DNA from: Nepenthes gracilis
Lineage: Eukaryota > Streptophyta > Magnoliopsida > Caryophyllales > Nepenthaceae
Direction: 5' to 3'
NCBI GenBank assembly: GCA_033239525.1
Contig: BSYO01000019.1
Location: 4,283,087-4,347,086 of the forward strand
Length of the DNA stretch: 64,000 nt
Position 1 is the stretch's first letter. Each line of letters starts with the position of its first letter. The position numbers and the translations under genes were made by a program. Positions 13,259 to 26,480 of the stretch are shown one piece after another. The notes under the pieces were generated by a model. It was not told the origin of the DNA and did no database searches. It saw only the letters and a list, made by a program, of their open reading frames with translations.

Positions 13259-14116
13259 GGTGCTTTGCATTTTGGTTTTAGGGACACCCCCCACTCTCTC
13301 TAAGCGTGGATTTATAGTGATGTAGCAGGAGCAGGAGGTGGTAGTGGTTAGAGATGAGAATAATTTTTTAGTTGTAGAAGGTGCTTTATGTGGTGTGGTT
13401 GTCCTAAGGGGTGCACAAGGTTTTTTAATATACCAAAGAAATTTGGGCAACGTTGAAAAGTCTTGTATTACTATATTAATATATATCTATTTAAAAATAT
13501 ATCTATATCTTATTCATTTTAATATATTTTTCAGATTAATAGTATCATCTATATTTTTTCAATTTTAAAAATGATATTGGATTAATTCTTGCTAGATGAA
13601 TAGTTGTTCACTTATTATCCTATTAAATATTATTTATTACGTAACATATATTAAATTTTATAAAATTTGATAAATATATAAAGATATTAAACTGAAAACA
13701 GTCATAAAATAAGACCCATTTAATTTTTTAGAATGAGTGCGGTTATGAAAAAAGGTATCCGGTTCAACTCAATCCAATAAGAACTATAATATTTTCTTAT
13801 AAATATAATAGCATAAGAAATATTCATCCATCTATTTTTATCTAATTCGTTATTAAATGAGGATATATGAGACGGTAATTTATTAAAAAATATTAAAATG
13901 CAACTAAAATATTTCTCCAGATACTATTCCTTAATTAAGCTCATCACCTAATTTGTATTCAATAATTAGTTGAAAAAATTCAACTAAAAAATTTCATTCA
14001 ATGGTATAAGAACCTCATATTTCAAAAAAAAAAATAGATTTTTTAATTTATATTTGATATCAAAAGACACATGATTAACATAAGGTTTGGATCACGGATT
14101 AAATTTAAATAAAAAT

Positions 14117-16198
14117 TTATAAATATTAAGTGGTATTTTGTCACATATGTTTTGATCATTCAAGCTAAAAGCTATAACCATATGTTTATACTTTTATTTT
14201 AAGTTATTTTTATTTAAACTATTATATTTATATATAAAAATATAAAATTCAAATTTCATATTGAAAGCTTTTGCAAATCACAAAAATATCAATATTTTTT
14301 GGGATAAAAGTCAAGACAAGATACACGCTTTAAAATTCACATTTGGTGGGGTTGAGGCCATCTTCAATGACGAATGCACTTGTAGTTAAGATAGATCCCG
14401 CATCTCCTACCTAGTATCATTAACCAACTTGATATCTCTTTCGTGAATAATTCCTTTAATACAAAAAGATATTTATTAATAATTTAATTATTTTAAATGA
14501 TATTTTTAAAAAAATTAACAACATCACCACTAATTATTTAAAAAATAAACACTTAAAGTTGAAAGAAAAAAGGTTTAATGTGGCCGACTAATAGCAGAAG
14601 TAAGTAATAGCAAAAGTGGCCAATGATATTCGCTTTCATTGGCACATGTTTAACGTGAAATACAATCGACTTGTGAAAATATAATACTAACTTAACTTAT
14701 TCACTATTTATAGATAAGCCACGTTTCCAACCTTACAAATAACAATACATAATTTCATATTTTAGATTGGCAAATTGTTAAAAAGCATACATTTTTTCAT
14801 ACTACCATAAATAGCACAGAACCTCTTAAAGCCACCGACAAACATAGTATCATCAAAATCTATTTTCAATATCATAAAAATGTGGATCAATTTTGAAGAT
14901 TGATTAAACGTAAAAGATCATATCAGAACTACAACAATTTTTACTTCTAGTGAAGATAAATATTCTAAAAATAGCATAACAAAAATATAAGTAATACTTA
15001 AAAATAATCGAGTTATTAACAGATATATTTTTTACCTTTTAAATTATATTATATTTGAAAAATATTTGACAAAATAAATAATATATGATATATTTTTAAA
15101 AATATTTTATATAATTTTATTTTTAATATATTTTTTAATATTTATATTTATATATGGGTCATGTTGTTTCAACACATAAAATTGCACGACCCAACACAAT
15201 GTGGTTCATGTACGGTGTTAAAGCAAGACATATAAGTCTTGTATTGGGTCAAAAATAACCGGTAATATCAACATGTTATATTAGGTATGGTACAAATAAA
15301 TAAACAATGACGGGTCAATACAACCAGTTGCACATCACTACAATTGATCTTGAAAATGAGGTTGCTTCCATGAAAAAAACTACTCAAGATTTCCACATCA
15401 CATGAAAGTTTCCGCAAACAACAAAAATACTAATATTTTCGGGTTAAAAATCAAGAAAAGGTACACAATTTGAAATTTAAATTTGCTAGGATTGAGGTTG
15501 TCTTCAATGTCAAATGCACCTGTGGTGGTTAAGAAGGATCCCACATCTCCTACCTAATGTCATTGACTGTCCCAACATCTCGTTCGTTCAATAATGCATT
15601 CTTCTGCTCTCTATAATTATTAATTTAAAAAAATATATTATAATTTAATTATTTTAAATAATATTTTTAACAAAATTAACAGAATCACCACTAATTATTT
15701 AAAAAATAAACAACTAAATGTGAAAGAAAAAAGGTTCAACATGGGCCGACTAATAACAAAAGTAACTGTAGAAGTGGCCAACGATATTCACTTTTGTTAA
15801 ACAAGCTAACGTGAAACAAAGTCGGCTAATAAAAATATAATACCGACTAAATTTATTTACAACTTATTGCTGGGCCACATTTCTAGCATTACAAATAACA
15901 GTTCAAAATTTTATATTTTAGATTTGCGGAAGGCTAAAAAGTATACATTTTTCTTACTTGTGTCAATATCATAGAACCTTTTAAACCCACTGACAAGTAT
16001 AGTATCATCAAAATCTGCTGTCAATGTAACAAAAAGGTGTATCCATTGTAAGGATTAATTGGATGCAAAATATCATGCCAGAATTACAACCATGTTTACT
16101 TCTAGTAAAAAAAAGACCCTAAAAATAGCGGTAATAAAAATATAAGTAGTACCTACAAATAACCGAATTATTAACGGGTATATTTTTTTACTGTTTAA
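14117..16198. repeat. Tandem unit, copy C, truncated
   Basis: The sequence matches copies A and B through both ~1.15 kb sub-repeats. It leaves them abruptly at about 16198, right after TTTTTTTACTGTTTA, where copies A and B continue AATTTCATTATATTT. The (TAA)n elements and LINE relic are therefore missing from this copy. Nothing gene-like is seen in it. Confidence 0.88.
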
Positions 16199-16781
16199 TA
16201 TCTATAATTTATTTATATAATGTAAAATTTAATTTGTCATTTTATCATAATTAAATACTATATATTTTGTTTTGTGCAGATATTATCTGTGATATTGTAC
16301 AAAATAATTGTGATTGGATATCTATGTAATGATATTGTCTGGTAGCTACCAAAGTGGCCCAACTAAATAGTTTTATAAATATTAAATCATTAAATAAAAA
16401 ATTGATATAGTTATCTTATATATTAATTTAATTGCTTTGTAAATTTAAAGTTTTACAATTTCTCAATCAGTAAATCTTATGATAGGTTCAAAGATGTACC
16501 AACTTCTACGTGATTGATTAATTAAATAGGATAATTAATAAGTATTCATTATTTCAAATAAGATTATGGATACCCAAAGGTAACAAACTTATTTAAATTT
16601 TAAAATATTATTAATTATTTTTGTAAGTGATTAAAAATCACTATAATAGTTAATTAGTGTGTTATAATTACAACCAAATGTGAATTATAATGATACTATT
16701 TTTGTTTTATGTTTCTCCTATTTTATTAATTTAAAGAATTAATATCAAGCATATTAATTTATTATAGTATCTGTTTCAATT
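16199..16781. other. AT-rich stretch between the array and the copia relic
   Basis: About 580 bp of strongly AT-rich sequence with no recognisable gene, LTR terminus or tRNA-primer site. It could be degraded copia leader or LTR sequence, but no TG..CA end or target duplication supports that. Confidence 0.4.
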
Positions 16782-18180
16782 TTGTTACATTCTCACACTT
16801 CTTCTGTTTTGATATTTAATGAAACTAATTTTTTTGATTATCTTGAGCAAGTCCAGTTTCATCTTGGTGTACTAGATCTTGATATTGTATTACAATCAGA
16901 TAAGTCTGCTGTTATTACTAGTTCAAGCAGTGATAATGAAAAATCCTATTTTAGAGTATGGGAAAAATTAAACACAATAAGCATGATATTTATGAGAATG
17001 ACCATGACGAATAATATTAAGTCCACACTTTTTGAAACTGAAAATGCTAAGAATTTACTGAAAACTATTGAAAATCATTTTCGGTCTGTGGATAAATCTC
17101 TTGCTGGAACACTGATGACAAAATTTACTACCATGAAATTTGATAGTTTTCAAGGAATATAGAAACACATTCTTTAGATGACCAATTTGGCTGCCAAACT
17201 TAAAACCCTTGGTATGGATGGGAATGAATCCTTTCTTATTCAATTTATAATAAATCCTCTTCCTATTCAGTATAAGTCTTTCCAAATTCATTATAATAGT
17301 ATTAAAGATAAATAAAATGTCAATGAATTGGAAAGTATGTTGGTTCAAGAGGAGACAAGACTCAAATAATAAAAAATTTATTCAATTAATTTAACGGGCT
17401 ATGGTGGTAAAGAAAAGAAGAAGAGAAAGAGAAAGAGCATTAAAATAGGACCATCAAATGCAAAGAAGCCCCATTCTGGTACAAGACTCAAAAGAAGGGA
17501 AGTAACACAAAGTGTTACTTTTGTAAAAAGGTTGAACACTTTAAGAAGGATTACTATAAAAAAAAAGCTTGATTCAAAAAATAAGGTGAGCCTTTGACTT
17601 ATATTTGTTTTGAATCAAATCTAATTAAAATACCTTCTAATACTTTATGGTTCAATTCAGATTCTAATGTTCATGTTTCTAAATCGATGTAGGGATTCAT
17701 TACAACACAGACCCTGAACCAAAACGAAAATTTTATTGTTCTGAAAAATAATGCCAAAGTTCCTGTTTCTGCTGTTTAAATTTTTCATTAATTTTTTGAT
17801 ATTGGAATATATTTAGATTTATTGGAAACACTTTGTGTACCTTCAATTTCTAGAAATATTATTTTCATTTCAAAAGTTGATATTCATAGCTACTCTTTAA
17901 AATTTAAAAGTAAAAGCGTAAGCATATACAAAAATAAAACCTCCTTCGGTTTAGGAATTCTTTCTGATAATCTCTATCAAATAAATCTTGACTAAAATTT
18001 TACTAAAACTCTCATAACCCTACATCATAATGTCGGAATAAAACGTAAACATATGAATAAGAACTCTTCTTTCTTGTGATACAAATGATTGGGTCATATA
18101 TCTGAAGATTGTATAAAAAGATTGGTAAATGAATTAATCTTGTCTAATTTTGTTTTTTTTTATCTTGATGTATGCGTAAA
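16782..18180 (+). pseudogene. Ty1/copia gag-protease relic
   Basis: The order of recognisable pieces is that of a plant copia polyprotein. First comes the gag domain (FDYLEQVQFHLGVLDLDIVL, FMRMTMTNNIKSTL, RSVDKSLAGTLM, TMKFDSFQGI), open from 16782 to 17162. After a stop come LAAKLKTLGMDGNESFLIQF and VNELESMLVQEETRLK. A zinc knuckle follows at about 17512-17560 (CYFCKKVEHFKKDYY, with the last Cys replaced by Tyr). Around 17690-18060 is the protease-to-pre-integrase stretch (GFITTQTLNQNENFI, LETLCVPSISRNIIF, TLITLHHNVGIKRK). A damaged GAG_pre-integrase His motif ends near 18180. Integrase core, RT and RNase H are missing. Many stops and frameshifts make it non-functional. Confidence 0.85.
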
Positions 18181-19897
18181 TATATGAAAAGATTGTTAAA
18201 TTTGTTATATAATTGATTAATTAGTGAAGAATTATGATAATAAATATTATATGAACTAAGTCTTATCTCACTAAAGTCTCTAACATTACAGGGATCCATG
18301 GGGTACTGTTGTATAACCCCTTTTTTGTAAGACTTGGTCTAAGGGCCCTAGATAGACATTTTGTAGTCATCTCCTTTTAGAGTGGGATGACATGGTCTTC
18401 GTCGGGCTTGACAGACCCCTAGTAAGTTGGTTGGATTTATACCTTTTTAAGGTAGCATTTAGCAAGAGGTTGATACTTTCTTTGGTTGGCTTTGTCATGT
18501 AGGCTAACCTCAAATCTATCCTAAAGGGATTTAAGCATCTTAGATATGTCTTGCAATTCGGAGGCCTTCATGCCCACGTTGGGGTTTATTGAAGAGTGAA
18601 TACTTATTTGGCTCATGCTATTTTATAGGATATTCTCAGCTGGATCATCTTATAGAATGTGGTTTATTGTCCATGTACTGTGATGTTGTCCGTGATGCCT
18701 CCCTTTTGATGGCTTTTCATATGTTTTTTAGGTAATTTAATACGTATTGTGAATTTAGATTATAATTCGAAAGATTCTAAAATGGGCTAATAGATTTTTC
18801 AATTTGGATATTATACACTATCTTGACCCCGGTACAGCAAGTAAATAGTGAAGGTATCAAATAATAATTATTCATAATTAGTTAAATCCCAAATAATTAA
18901 AATACGAAATCGGACATATTATACCAATATCAAAATAATATCATAATAACGATAATTCAGTAGCGAACATAGGGTTTGGTAGAACCAAAACCCTACTCGA
19001 CCTCTAAATAATTTGAAAACCTACTCAAATCCAAAATATCTACAAGGAAAAGTATGTGACCAAATATTCAAACTATCACAATATAAAATCACGCATAATA
19101 TCAACTAGGCATATCATCCTAAAATATATAAATTGTAAAAATTGATATACAATAATCTCAAACATAAAATTCCAAATCAATTCTCAAATATAAATATAAA
19201 TAAAACTAAACAAAGTCTTTCTCAACTCTTCTTCCACATTCTACAAGAACATGGCTCGCTAATATGGAAGGGTTTGAAAATATTATAAATAATAAGTCTA
19301 ACGCTCAACAAGTACATATATACGATATATAAATACACGTTAACAAAATAGATGAAAGAATAAAAAATAATAAAATACATATAAAATGTGATATGTTAAA
19401 CTTTTCAAATAATGCAGTTTAAATCATAATTTTGTGTACACAGTTCGTTACACATATATGAATATCAAAACATGCAAACCGTATAAAATTATCGTAAGTC
19501 CAAATTATATCATACATCTATAAAACTCATGTCCAAAATCATACAATTTAGAAAATCACATCAAAACCTATAAATCTCAAAATGTCAAAATATTTCAAAT
19601 ATAAAATATAATATAAATTAAATCAAAAAACTAAGGATCAGTTTGCACACCAACTAATCAAGAGGCTAACTTTGGGGATAGATTACAATATTTTCAATAA
19701 CTTTAAATCAGAACACTACTATTCAAAACTCATAAACAAGTCATCTATATATTACTATCTATAAATGGGGTCAAACACTACTTTTTGCCATCTGTGAATG
19801 GTAAGTGTATTTTTAGATGTGCCTAATATATTAAAATATCCGAATATATATCATCAATTTCTTATAATGATTTTCAAAAATAAATAAATGGAGGAAG
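18181..19897. other. AT-rich non-coding stretch, possibly LTR-derived
   Basis: No gene is recognised. Positions 18240-18780 are less AT-rich but carry no family motif. From about 18800 the composition and a phrase near 19300 (TAACGCTCAACAAGTACATA) resemble the minus-oriented gypsy-type LTRs elsewhere in this window, so part of it may be an old LTR. Confidence 0.3.
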
Positions 19898-21220
19898 TGA
19901 TAGGTTTGATAATGCATGGGCCGACCCAGGATCATGCCTACAAAGGAAGCGCATCCCAGAAGCCACAATCCAAGAGAAGTTCCTCGCGGCCCAAGACCCA
20001 GACTGTGCGATCCAAATCCACCCGATGAGATGTGGGCCCTTGGAGTCGTCCACCGGATGCAACCCAGTAGCATGTGCCTCAATAGCCCATATCAGCAAAT
20101 ATTTTCAGAATTTTACCTGTGATTGCGCATCACTTCAAGATGACAGTTACAGCTTAACAAATCTTCCCAGAAAATAATTACCATACAGCAACCTGTAAGA
20201 TCATCTTGAAAAAGGAAAGAATGTCTCTAGACAATTGCAATTACCATATGTGACCCTCACACGATTGATGAGATAACTCAACGGATCTGTCATGATAGTC
20301 GACATCAATTACGAGACCCAAGGAAGGTTGTACCAACTCCAATTCTATAAATACCCATTCACTCCTATGAGAAAGGAGATTGAACAATTTCTGCACGAAA
20401 GCATACCTGAAAGATCGAAGAGATTTCTCTCTCTCAAGCTATGAGTGCACCCTCTCTCGGATGCCGCTCTCCATTGAGCACATTCTTCAAAACTCAACTC
20501 TCCATCTCTAAGCCGCTCCCTAGTTGATTGCACTCATTAGAACACTATCCTCCACCTCAAAGCCATTTCCTAGCCAACCGCACTCGTTAGAGCCCTATCC
20601 TCAATCCATAAGCTGTTTTCCAACCAAGCACACTCATCAGAACTCAATCATTCATCCATAAACTACTCCCCAATTAAGCATACTCATCAGAGCTCAATCC
20701 TTCACTTTGAAGCCGCTCCCTAATTGAGTGCACTCGCCCGGAGTCTTGTCCTCCATTCATAAGTCGTTCCCCAACTGAGCACACTCATTGGAGTTTAGTC
20801 CTCCATCCATAAATTGTTTCCTAGCCGAGTATACTTATCGAAACTCAGTCATTCGTCTCTAAATCGCTCTATAGCCGAGCACACCTACTAAAGCTCAGTC
20901 ATTCATTTCTAAGCCGCTTTCTAGCCGAACGCACTCACCGGAATTCAATCCTCTGTTAACACTTAATCCCTGAAAACATGCATTTACACATTATCTTCGC
21001 ATCCTCCATCTTTCTCTTCATTGTAGAAAGATTTTCAACTTAAGCGTTGAAGGACATATCGTGGAATGAATCATACCATCCTCTTACCTCTTGTTTATTA
21101 GTTGTAGTGTACATAATCTAGATTTAAAATAACGAAAATCAGACCCGCTTCAACTCGTCCTATCAGAAAGATCAAATGGCTACCTAATTCATATAGTAAT
21201 TCGGATCTAGGGGCGTATCA
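19898..21220 (+). mobile_element. LTR-like region with TATA box and minisatellite
   Basis: The region looks like a plus-oriented LTR. Possible ends TGATA (19898 or 19907) and TATCA (21216-21220) are mutually inverted. A TATA box (TTCTATAAATACCC) lies at about 20343, and a pyrimidine-rich minisatellite follows in the presumed R/U5. After that, ACTTAAGCGTTGAAGGAC near 21045 resembles sequence common before the 3' end of plant LTRs and terminal-repeat elements. The 5-bp flanks do not match convincingly (GGAAG against GGACT), so the exact boundaries and the solo-LTR status are unproven. Confidence 0.45.
20463..20955. repeat. 50-bp minisatellite, about 10 copies
   Basis: Successive blocks of very nearly 50 bp share the pattern GCCGCTCCCTAGxxGAxxGCACTCAT followed by xGAxCTCAATCCTxCATCxxTAA. 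Copies differ by many substitutions but hardly by length, which implies an old array held at a fixed period. It lies just after the TATA box of the surrounding LTR-like region, so it would be transcribed in its R/U5 part. Confidence 0.88.
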
Positions 21221-21893
21221 GGACTATATAACAAATATACAAAACTTTTTTACACTACTAAAGAAGTACAAATATAAAATTTTTTCACTTTATAAAAAAA
21301 AGTGTGAACTCAAATAATATAATAAATAGAATATTTACTGAAATCATTATATAAAATGTCACATGTAAAATAAAATGTACAATATTTTATGACTTTTAAT
21401 CACAAATAGTTTCATATAAGGATATAATTTTTTCAAAAAATTTGCTCAATTTGTGACAAATAAATAAAATCTTCAATTATTTAGTAAGACCTAACAAAAT
21501 TTTAAAACATTCAATAAAGATTACATATGTGTAGTAATATTAAAAATATTGGTAAAAAAATAACATGTATATGCAGTAAAACAAAAATAATAAGTAAAAG
21601 CAAAAATTTTTCAAAATAGATCAAATAATAAATTTAAATATATTTGTATTAACTTTTAAATCATACAGATCTGATAAGAAACAACTCTGAAATCTATTCC
21701 TCCCTTATCTTTTACTTCTTCTTCTTTTTCCATTCTCTTTCTCTCTCTTGTATCTCTTTTCCCACACAAAATGACCAAAAGTTAAGTGAGTGACCTTTAA
21801 ATACTAAATTGTTGCGCTTGTAATACACAAGCTTGCATTGAATGCCACTAAGAACACTCAAGCAGGCATGAGCACTACATTAGACGCAATTTA

Positions 21894-24800
21894 TGTCACA
21901 CCTTAGGAATACAATACACGCAGGTCAATAAAATAAAATCTACCAATGTAATCTATTAATCATAAAAATTCAATCCGAGTGTGACAATCCATATATATAC
22001 AAGGCCTAATATAATAAAATCTGTACAAAATCTCATCGAATATAAATCCGGATAACATAATACATGACCTACTTTCCAAAAAGTCAATAAGGGGACATCC
22101 ATTAAAAAACAACTCATCTACATAAGATACATAACTCGAAGATCCTCAACACAAGATCTAACAGCCCACAAACGGCCAAATACAGAAACTAAATACAACC
22201 CCGAAGATCCAAAGCCTAACAGACATAAATAACTATACTCATCAGATGAGCAATGCTACTTCAAATCTCATCTAAACACCTACACTCGTATCCAAGCACT
22301 AGTCTGAAGGGATAAAATATAAAAATATGAATTAAGAGCTCAATAAGGATTATCATATAAAATAGTACATGTAAATCAAATGGAAGGAATATCACATCAT
22401 AAATGTGTAAAACGAAACACAAGGTTCGTGAAATCCCTGAAAGTCGAGGTTATGTCTTGTATTAAATTATCGTCCGTATCAAATAGTCTCTCCAGGATAT
22501 AATTATACTAAATAGTGATCCAACCAAATCTCATAGATAATATCATATCATATGATCCGAAGTCACATTACATAATCACGACCATTACCACATCCGCGTG
22601 GAAACATATACCATCATCCGAATCCAAATCTCATAATCTCATATGCAGAAAATAAGGAAAATACCAGAACAAAAACATATAATCAAAACGTATTCCTAGC
22701 TTTACACATATCCACGTACGAGACATTCCTATCGCCCAATCCGTGGGCCAATCCACACATCTCAAACCATAGTCCACGTAAATATATGCAAAAATACGAA
22801 GTATATATGAAATCAAAGAACCAAAGATTATTAGACCAACTTAAGAAAGGATTACCCTTGTCCATTAACCATGGTTATATCGGCTGCATTTTAGACCAGC
22901 AGTTCAAGATCCGGCTATAATTTAAGCCAACAACTCAATGTCGTCCGTGTACTTTTGTGATGAAACGGATCCTAATTCATTAAAGACCTCTGTCAAATAC
23001 ATACAAAATAAAATATTTAAATCCTACAAAAATTTGGGCAAAGTTTTCTTTGTAATTTGACGGAAACCAAAATACAACCTGTATAAAATAAACCTGTATA
23101 AGCACACAATTATTCGATTATCACAATCCATCCTACAACACACATACACAAGACCACAAATGCCATATCCATCCATGGCTTTAATTCGACAATTCTATTT
23201 ACTATACTAGAATCCATACAAGTGATGCCTATTAATACCTATACAAAATCCAAAGAACAGAATAGTAGAAGCATCTATATCCATAATAAAACTTGCAGAA
23301 GTATAATTACTGTTTCAACAGAATACAGAACATGTTACAATTATTAATACATAGTTTTCATTCACAATTTAGATATTTACATGCCAGACTATCAAATTTT
23401 CAAAAATCTCAAGATGACTTCAAGTCTCTAAATCTTCCTTGCTAAGCTCTAACTACTTCTACTCGCCTAGAATCAGTTCTATATCTTTATCTGGAGGAAA
23501 AAAAAAAAAACAGTGAATCGAAATTCAATAAGGTACCAAAACATGCAAGTGAAATTTTTTTTCTCATACAGAATATAAGTACAGATAAATAAAACTATGA
23601 AAAATCTACAAATAGAAATGTACAAGAAAATAGGAAAACATAATACAGTAAAGTAGATATCATGGAAATTACCGAAAAGTAAACATGCACGTAGAAAACA
23701 TGAAAGGAAGGAAAATCCATCCTATACATGTATCAGAAATCATAAATCAATAAATCAGGCATCAGAAATCGGTGTTAAACTCTATAGATTCTAGAAATCC
23801 CTTTTTAGGACCAAACTATTAAACCCTACTAGTCGAGGGGTGAATAATCGAGGATAGATTGTGTTACGCACACAATCAATGCTAGCAACAAGTACATGAA
23901 TATCCTTTCTAGTGGGATTATATACAAATACCTCCTGAAGGTCGGTAGATTATTAGAAATTCTACCATCTAGGCTAACGCCCTGAGGAAGGGCAGATCAC
24001 GTGTAACTCCATGGATAAAATTATCCTCGATTACAACCATAACGTTCTAAAGTATATTGGAGAACTTTACCTGACTGTATATTAGTCCTAGGTCCTAGTT
24101 AATAAAATCGGAAATAATTTTCTTCTTATGTCTTAGCTTATAGCTTATCGTTCTTCAGAAAGTTAGTCAGAATTACACAAATATTCCTTCAAATTACTTC
24201 AGAAATCCACCATAATTCAGCAGTATAATTTCATGTAAATTTTTCAGATGCAAATCATAGCATGGACATTGTTTCTTTACGAATCAACATTTACATGTCA
24301 AAAATAATAGATTTTAGACACCAAATCCTCAATTTTTGTGCTTAGGGTTTCGCAAAATCTTCTAGACATAAAACAGATACCAAATACATGTATATATCTG
24401 AAATTGAAGCTAGATATGGTAGTACATACAGATAAATATGAAATCTATCCGATTAATTAAGAGAAACATACTTTGTTTATGCTAAATATGGATAAACATG
24501 ATTTTAGAGCAAAAGTACAAATTTAGAGATAATTAAAAGCTGTAAAAATAGTAAATAACGTCCGAATTACACTTGCTTAAGCTCGATCTATTGTTATTTT
24601 TACCTGAATTAGATTGGAACGGTAAATTTTTCCTCTTTTCTTCTCTTTTCCTTCCCTCCTCCCTCTTCCTCTTCGCGCTGGTCGTGCGATCTACTCTCCC
24701 AAACCCCAATTTCCCCTTTTAAAACACGAAAGAAAAGCAAGCACTCGCAGAACCAGTCGAGTGATCCTCAGGTTCCAGTTACACATTATGGTGCCTGGGT

Positions 24801-26318
24801 TGGTGCTCAAGCGCCAGTCGAGCGCTACCCTTGTTGCCTTGCACCGCTCCTGCTCCACCTCAAGCAGCCCTTGAGCGCCGCATTCACATTTTTTTGCTCG
24901 AATGGGCGCTCGAGCAGTGGTCGAGCGCCGGCCATAATTTGCCCATTTTGCTTCTTATTTGTTTCGGTATCTATTTTTCTACTATTTTTAAACATAAACA
25001 TAATTATCATTAACTTAATCACTCCATAAGGATCATGTTTTGGGATCAGGATCTCACAACTTTATCTCCCATAGGCTAGAAACTTACTATATTTTACAAC
25101 TCGTGACTTTGGGTGCAACCTCAAGTTTAATTATATATTAGGACGTCCGAATATATTAATTTTTAATAATTTTTATGATGGTTCTCATTTAAAATATATA
25201 GTGGGACAAGTCAATTACAACACGTCTCGATATTCCTACCGAAAGAAGTGAGACAACATATTATATACGTCCTCACCGAGACTAAACCTTCACATTAGGA
25301 ACGGTACCATCAAATCTCGTGCCTCGAAACCCCTCATGGGTCTCGGACCGTTATGGACCTGTAGTGACCCTGTCCCTAGTAAGATGCATATGGACTAATG
25401 TAAGACTTGGTTCATGGTTACACAATATCTGGGTACTCAAATATACGTATATACTTTTCAAATGTCCGAAAATCCTCTGAATCACAAATACTAGTGTAAA
25501 ACCACCAAATAACTGATAAAATATACATGTATGTAAACAATAAACAAATTTAATGTATATAAAAATACATACATATTAGTAAAATCTCCAAACAATAGTC
25601 AAAACATATTATAAATTAAATCAAACTAAAGATAAGGTTAGAGAATACTTACTTTAACCTTATACTTTGCAGATAGGAAGAAATAATACTCTGAAGTACC
25701 CGAATTGTACTTTCTCTCTCCTATCGGTGCATCCTTTCTCTCTTTACCAGCACAGTTTCTCTCTCTACCTACGAGTCGTTGCCACCTCCTCTCTCCGTCG
25801 TCGACCTCCTCCCCCCAGCGAGCTCTCTCTCACCTTGCCGCACACGTTGCCGCTGCTTCTCTCTCTCCTCGCACCGCCGCCTTCACCTGCTGCGATTCCT
25901 TCCTCCTTCGACACGCCAAGCCCCCTTTTCTTTTCCTCCTCCTCATTCTTCTTCCTTCTCCTTCTTCCTTCTTCCTTCTCTGCCTCGCACTGGCTCCCCT
26001 CTTTTTTCTTCTCTCTCTCTCTCTCCCTTATTTTTTTCTACTGCAGCTGCACCCGCTTGCTACTACTTTAATTTCCCCTTTTTCCCCGTTACAGCCATGG
26101 GTTTTCACCCATGGTTTTGCTTTCCTCCTTTCTTTTTACAAATATATATATTAAACTGCCAATGTTTACGCACCACTCGGGCGTGCTCGAAGTGTCATAT
26201 CATAAATCTGATTTTTTTCTTTAAAATTTTACAATATTTAGTTAGTTTTTATCACATTTAAATTATCAAAAATAATAACTATATCTAAATTAAATCAAAT
26301 GGGGATTCAAGTAGTACA
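21894..26318 (-). repeat. 3' LTR of the gypsy element (interrupted by a solo LTR)
   Basis: It runs from TGTCACACC to GTAGTACA (TG..CA in either reading) and aligns along its length with 33608-38500. Net of the 2.1 kb insertion it is about 2.3 kb. It contains a strongly CT-rich part (about 25700-26050) that produces long but meaningless Ser/Leu/Pro ORFs, and the empty site TACAACACGTCTCG near 25225 where the 5' LTR carries the nested element. The right end abuts the polypurine tract. Confidence 0.88.
22956..25058 (-). mobile_element. Solo LTR, 2103 bp, TSD ACTTT
   Basis: It is bounded by TGTGATG and CTCACA and flanked by ACTTT at 22951-22955 and 25059-25063. The 5' LTR of the host gypsy element has the uninterrupted site (ATACTTTATCTCCC, about 34659). 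Read on the minus strand it starts TGTGAGATCC, a common gypsy LTR start. Near 24800-24930 it carries a GC-rich block with alternating CTCGAG and GAGCGCC motifs. No internal domain remains. Confidence 0.92.
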
Positions 26319-26330
26319 ACTCTCCCCCAC
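26319..26330 (-). promoter_or_regulatory. Polypurine tract of the gypsy element
   Basis: On the minus strand GTGGGGGAGAGT sits directly before the 3' LTR start TGTACTAC. This is the standard position of the plus-strand primer for reverse transcription, and it fixes which LTR is the 3' one. Confidence 0.8.
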
Positions 26331-26480
26331 TTACAAAAATTTCATCCACAAAATTCACGTATCTTAATCCTCAAACAAATAAGGCTACTTCTCTCAGACT
26401 TTAGTCTCGCACTCCCAAGTCACTTGTTCGACTGCATAATTCCTCCCCCAGTACTTTAACCAATGGAATCACTCTATTTC

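Larger units (their letters stand above)
6568..14116. repeat. Tandem unit, copy B (7.55 kb, carries a solo LTR)
   Basis: It is collinear with 1-6567 throughout. The extra ~1 kb is fully explained by the solo LTR at 9560-10550. Small differences are base substitutions, short indels and variable (TAA)n lengths. It contains the same sub-repeats, TIR elements and LINE relic. The stretch from 13260 to 14116 is AT-rich with no recognisable gene. Confidence 0.92.

Noticed and set aside
19916..20122. Overlapping ORFs on both strands near 19.9-20.1 kb
   Set aside because: They lie in the GC-rich U3 of an LTR-like region; no family is recognised and all frames are open together.
20463..20955. CRISPR-like regular repeat
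   Set aside because: Repeats are contiguous 50-bp units without unique spacers, in a plant genome; it is a minisatellite.
25667..26261. Three overlapping Ser/Leu/Pro ORFs (and the similar 37875-38303, 31238-31570)
   Set aside because: They lie in the CT- or GA-rich part of the gypsy LTRs; all frames open together, which is composition, not coding.
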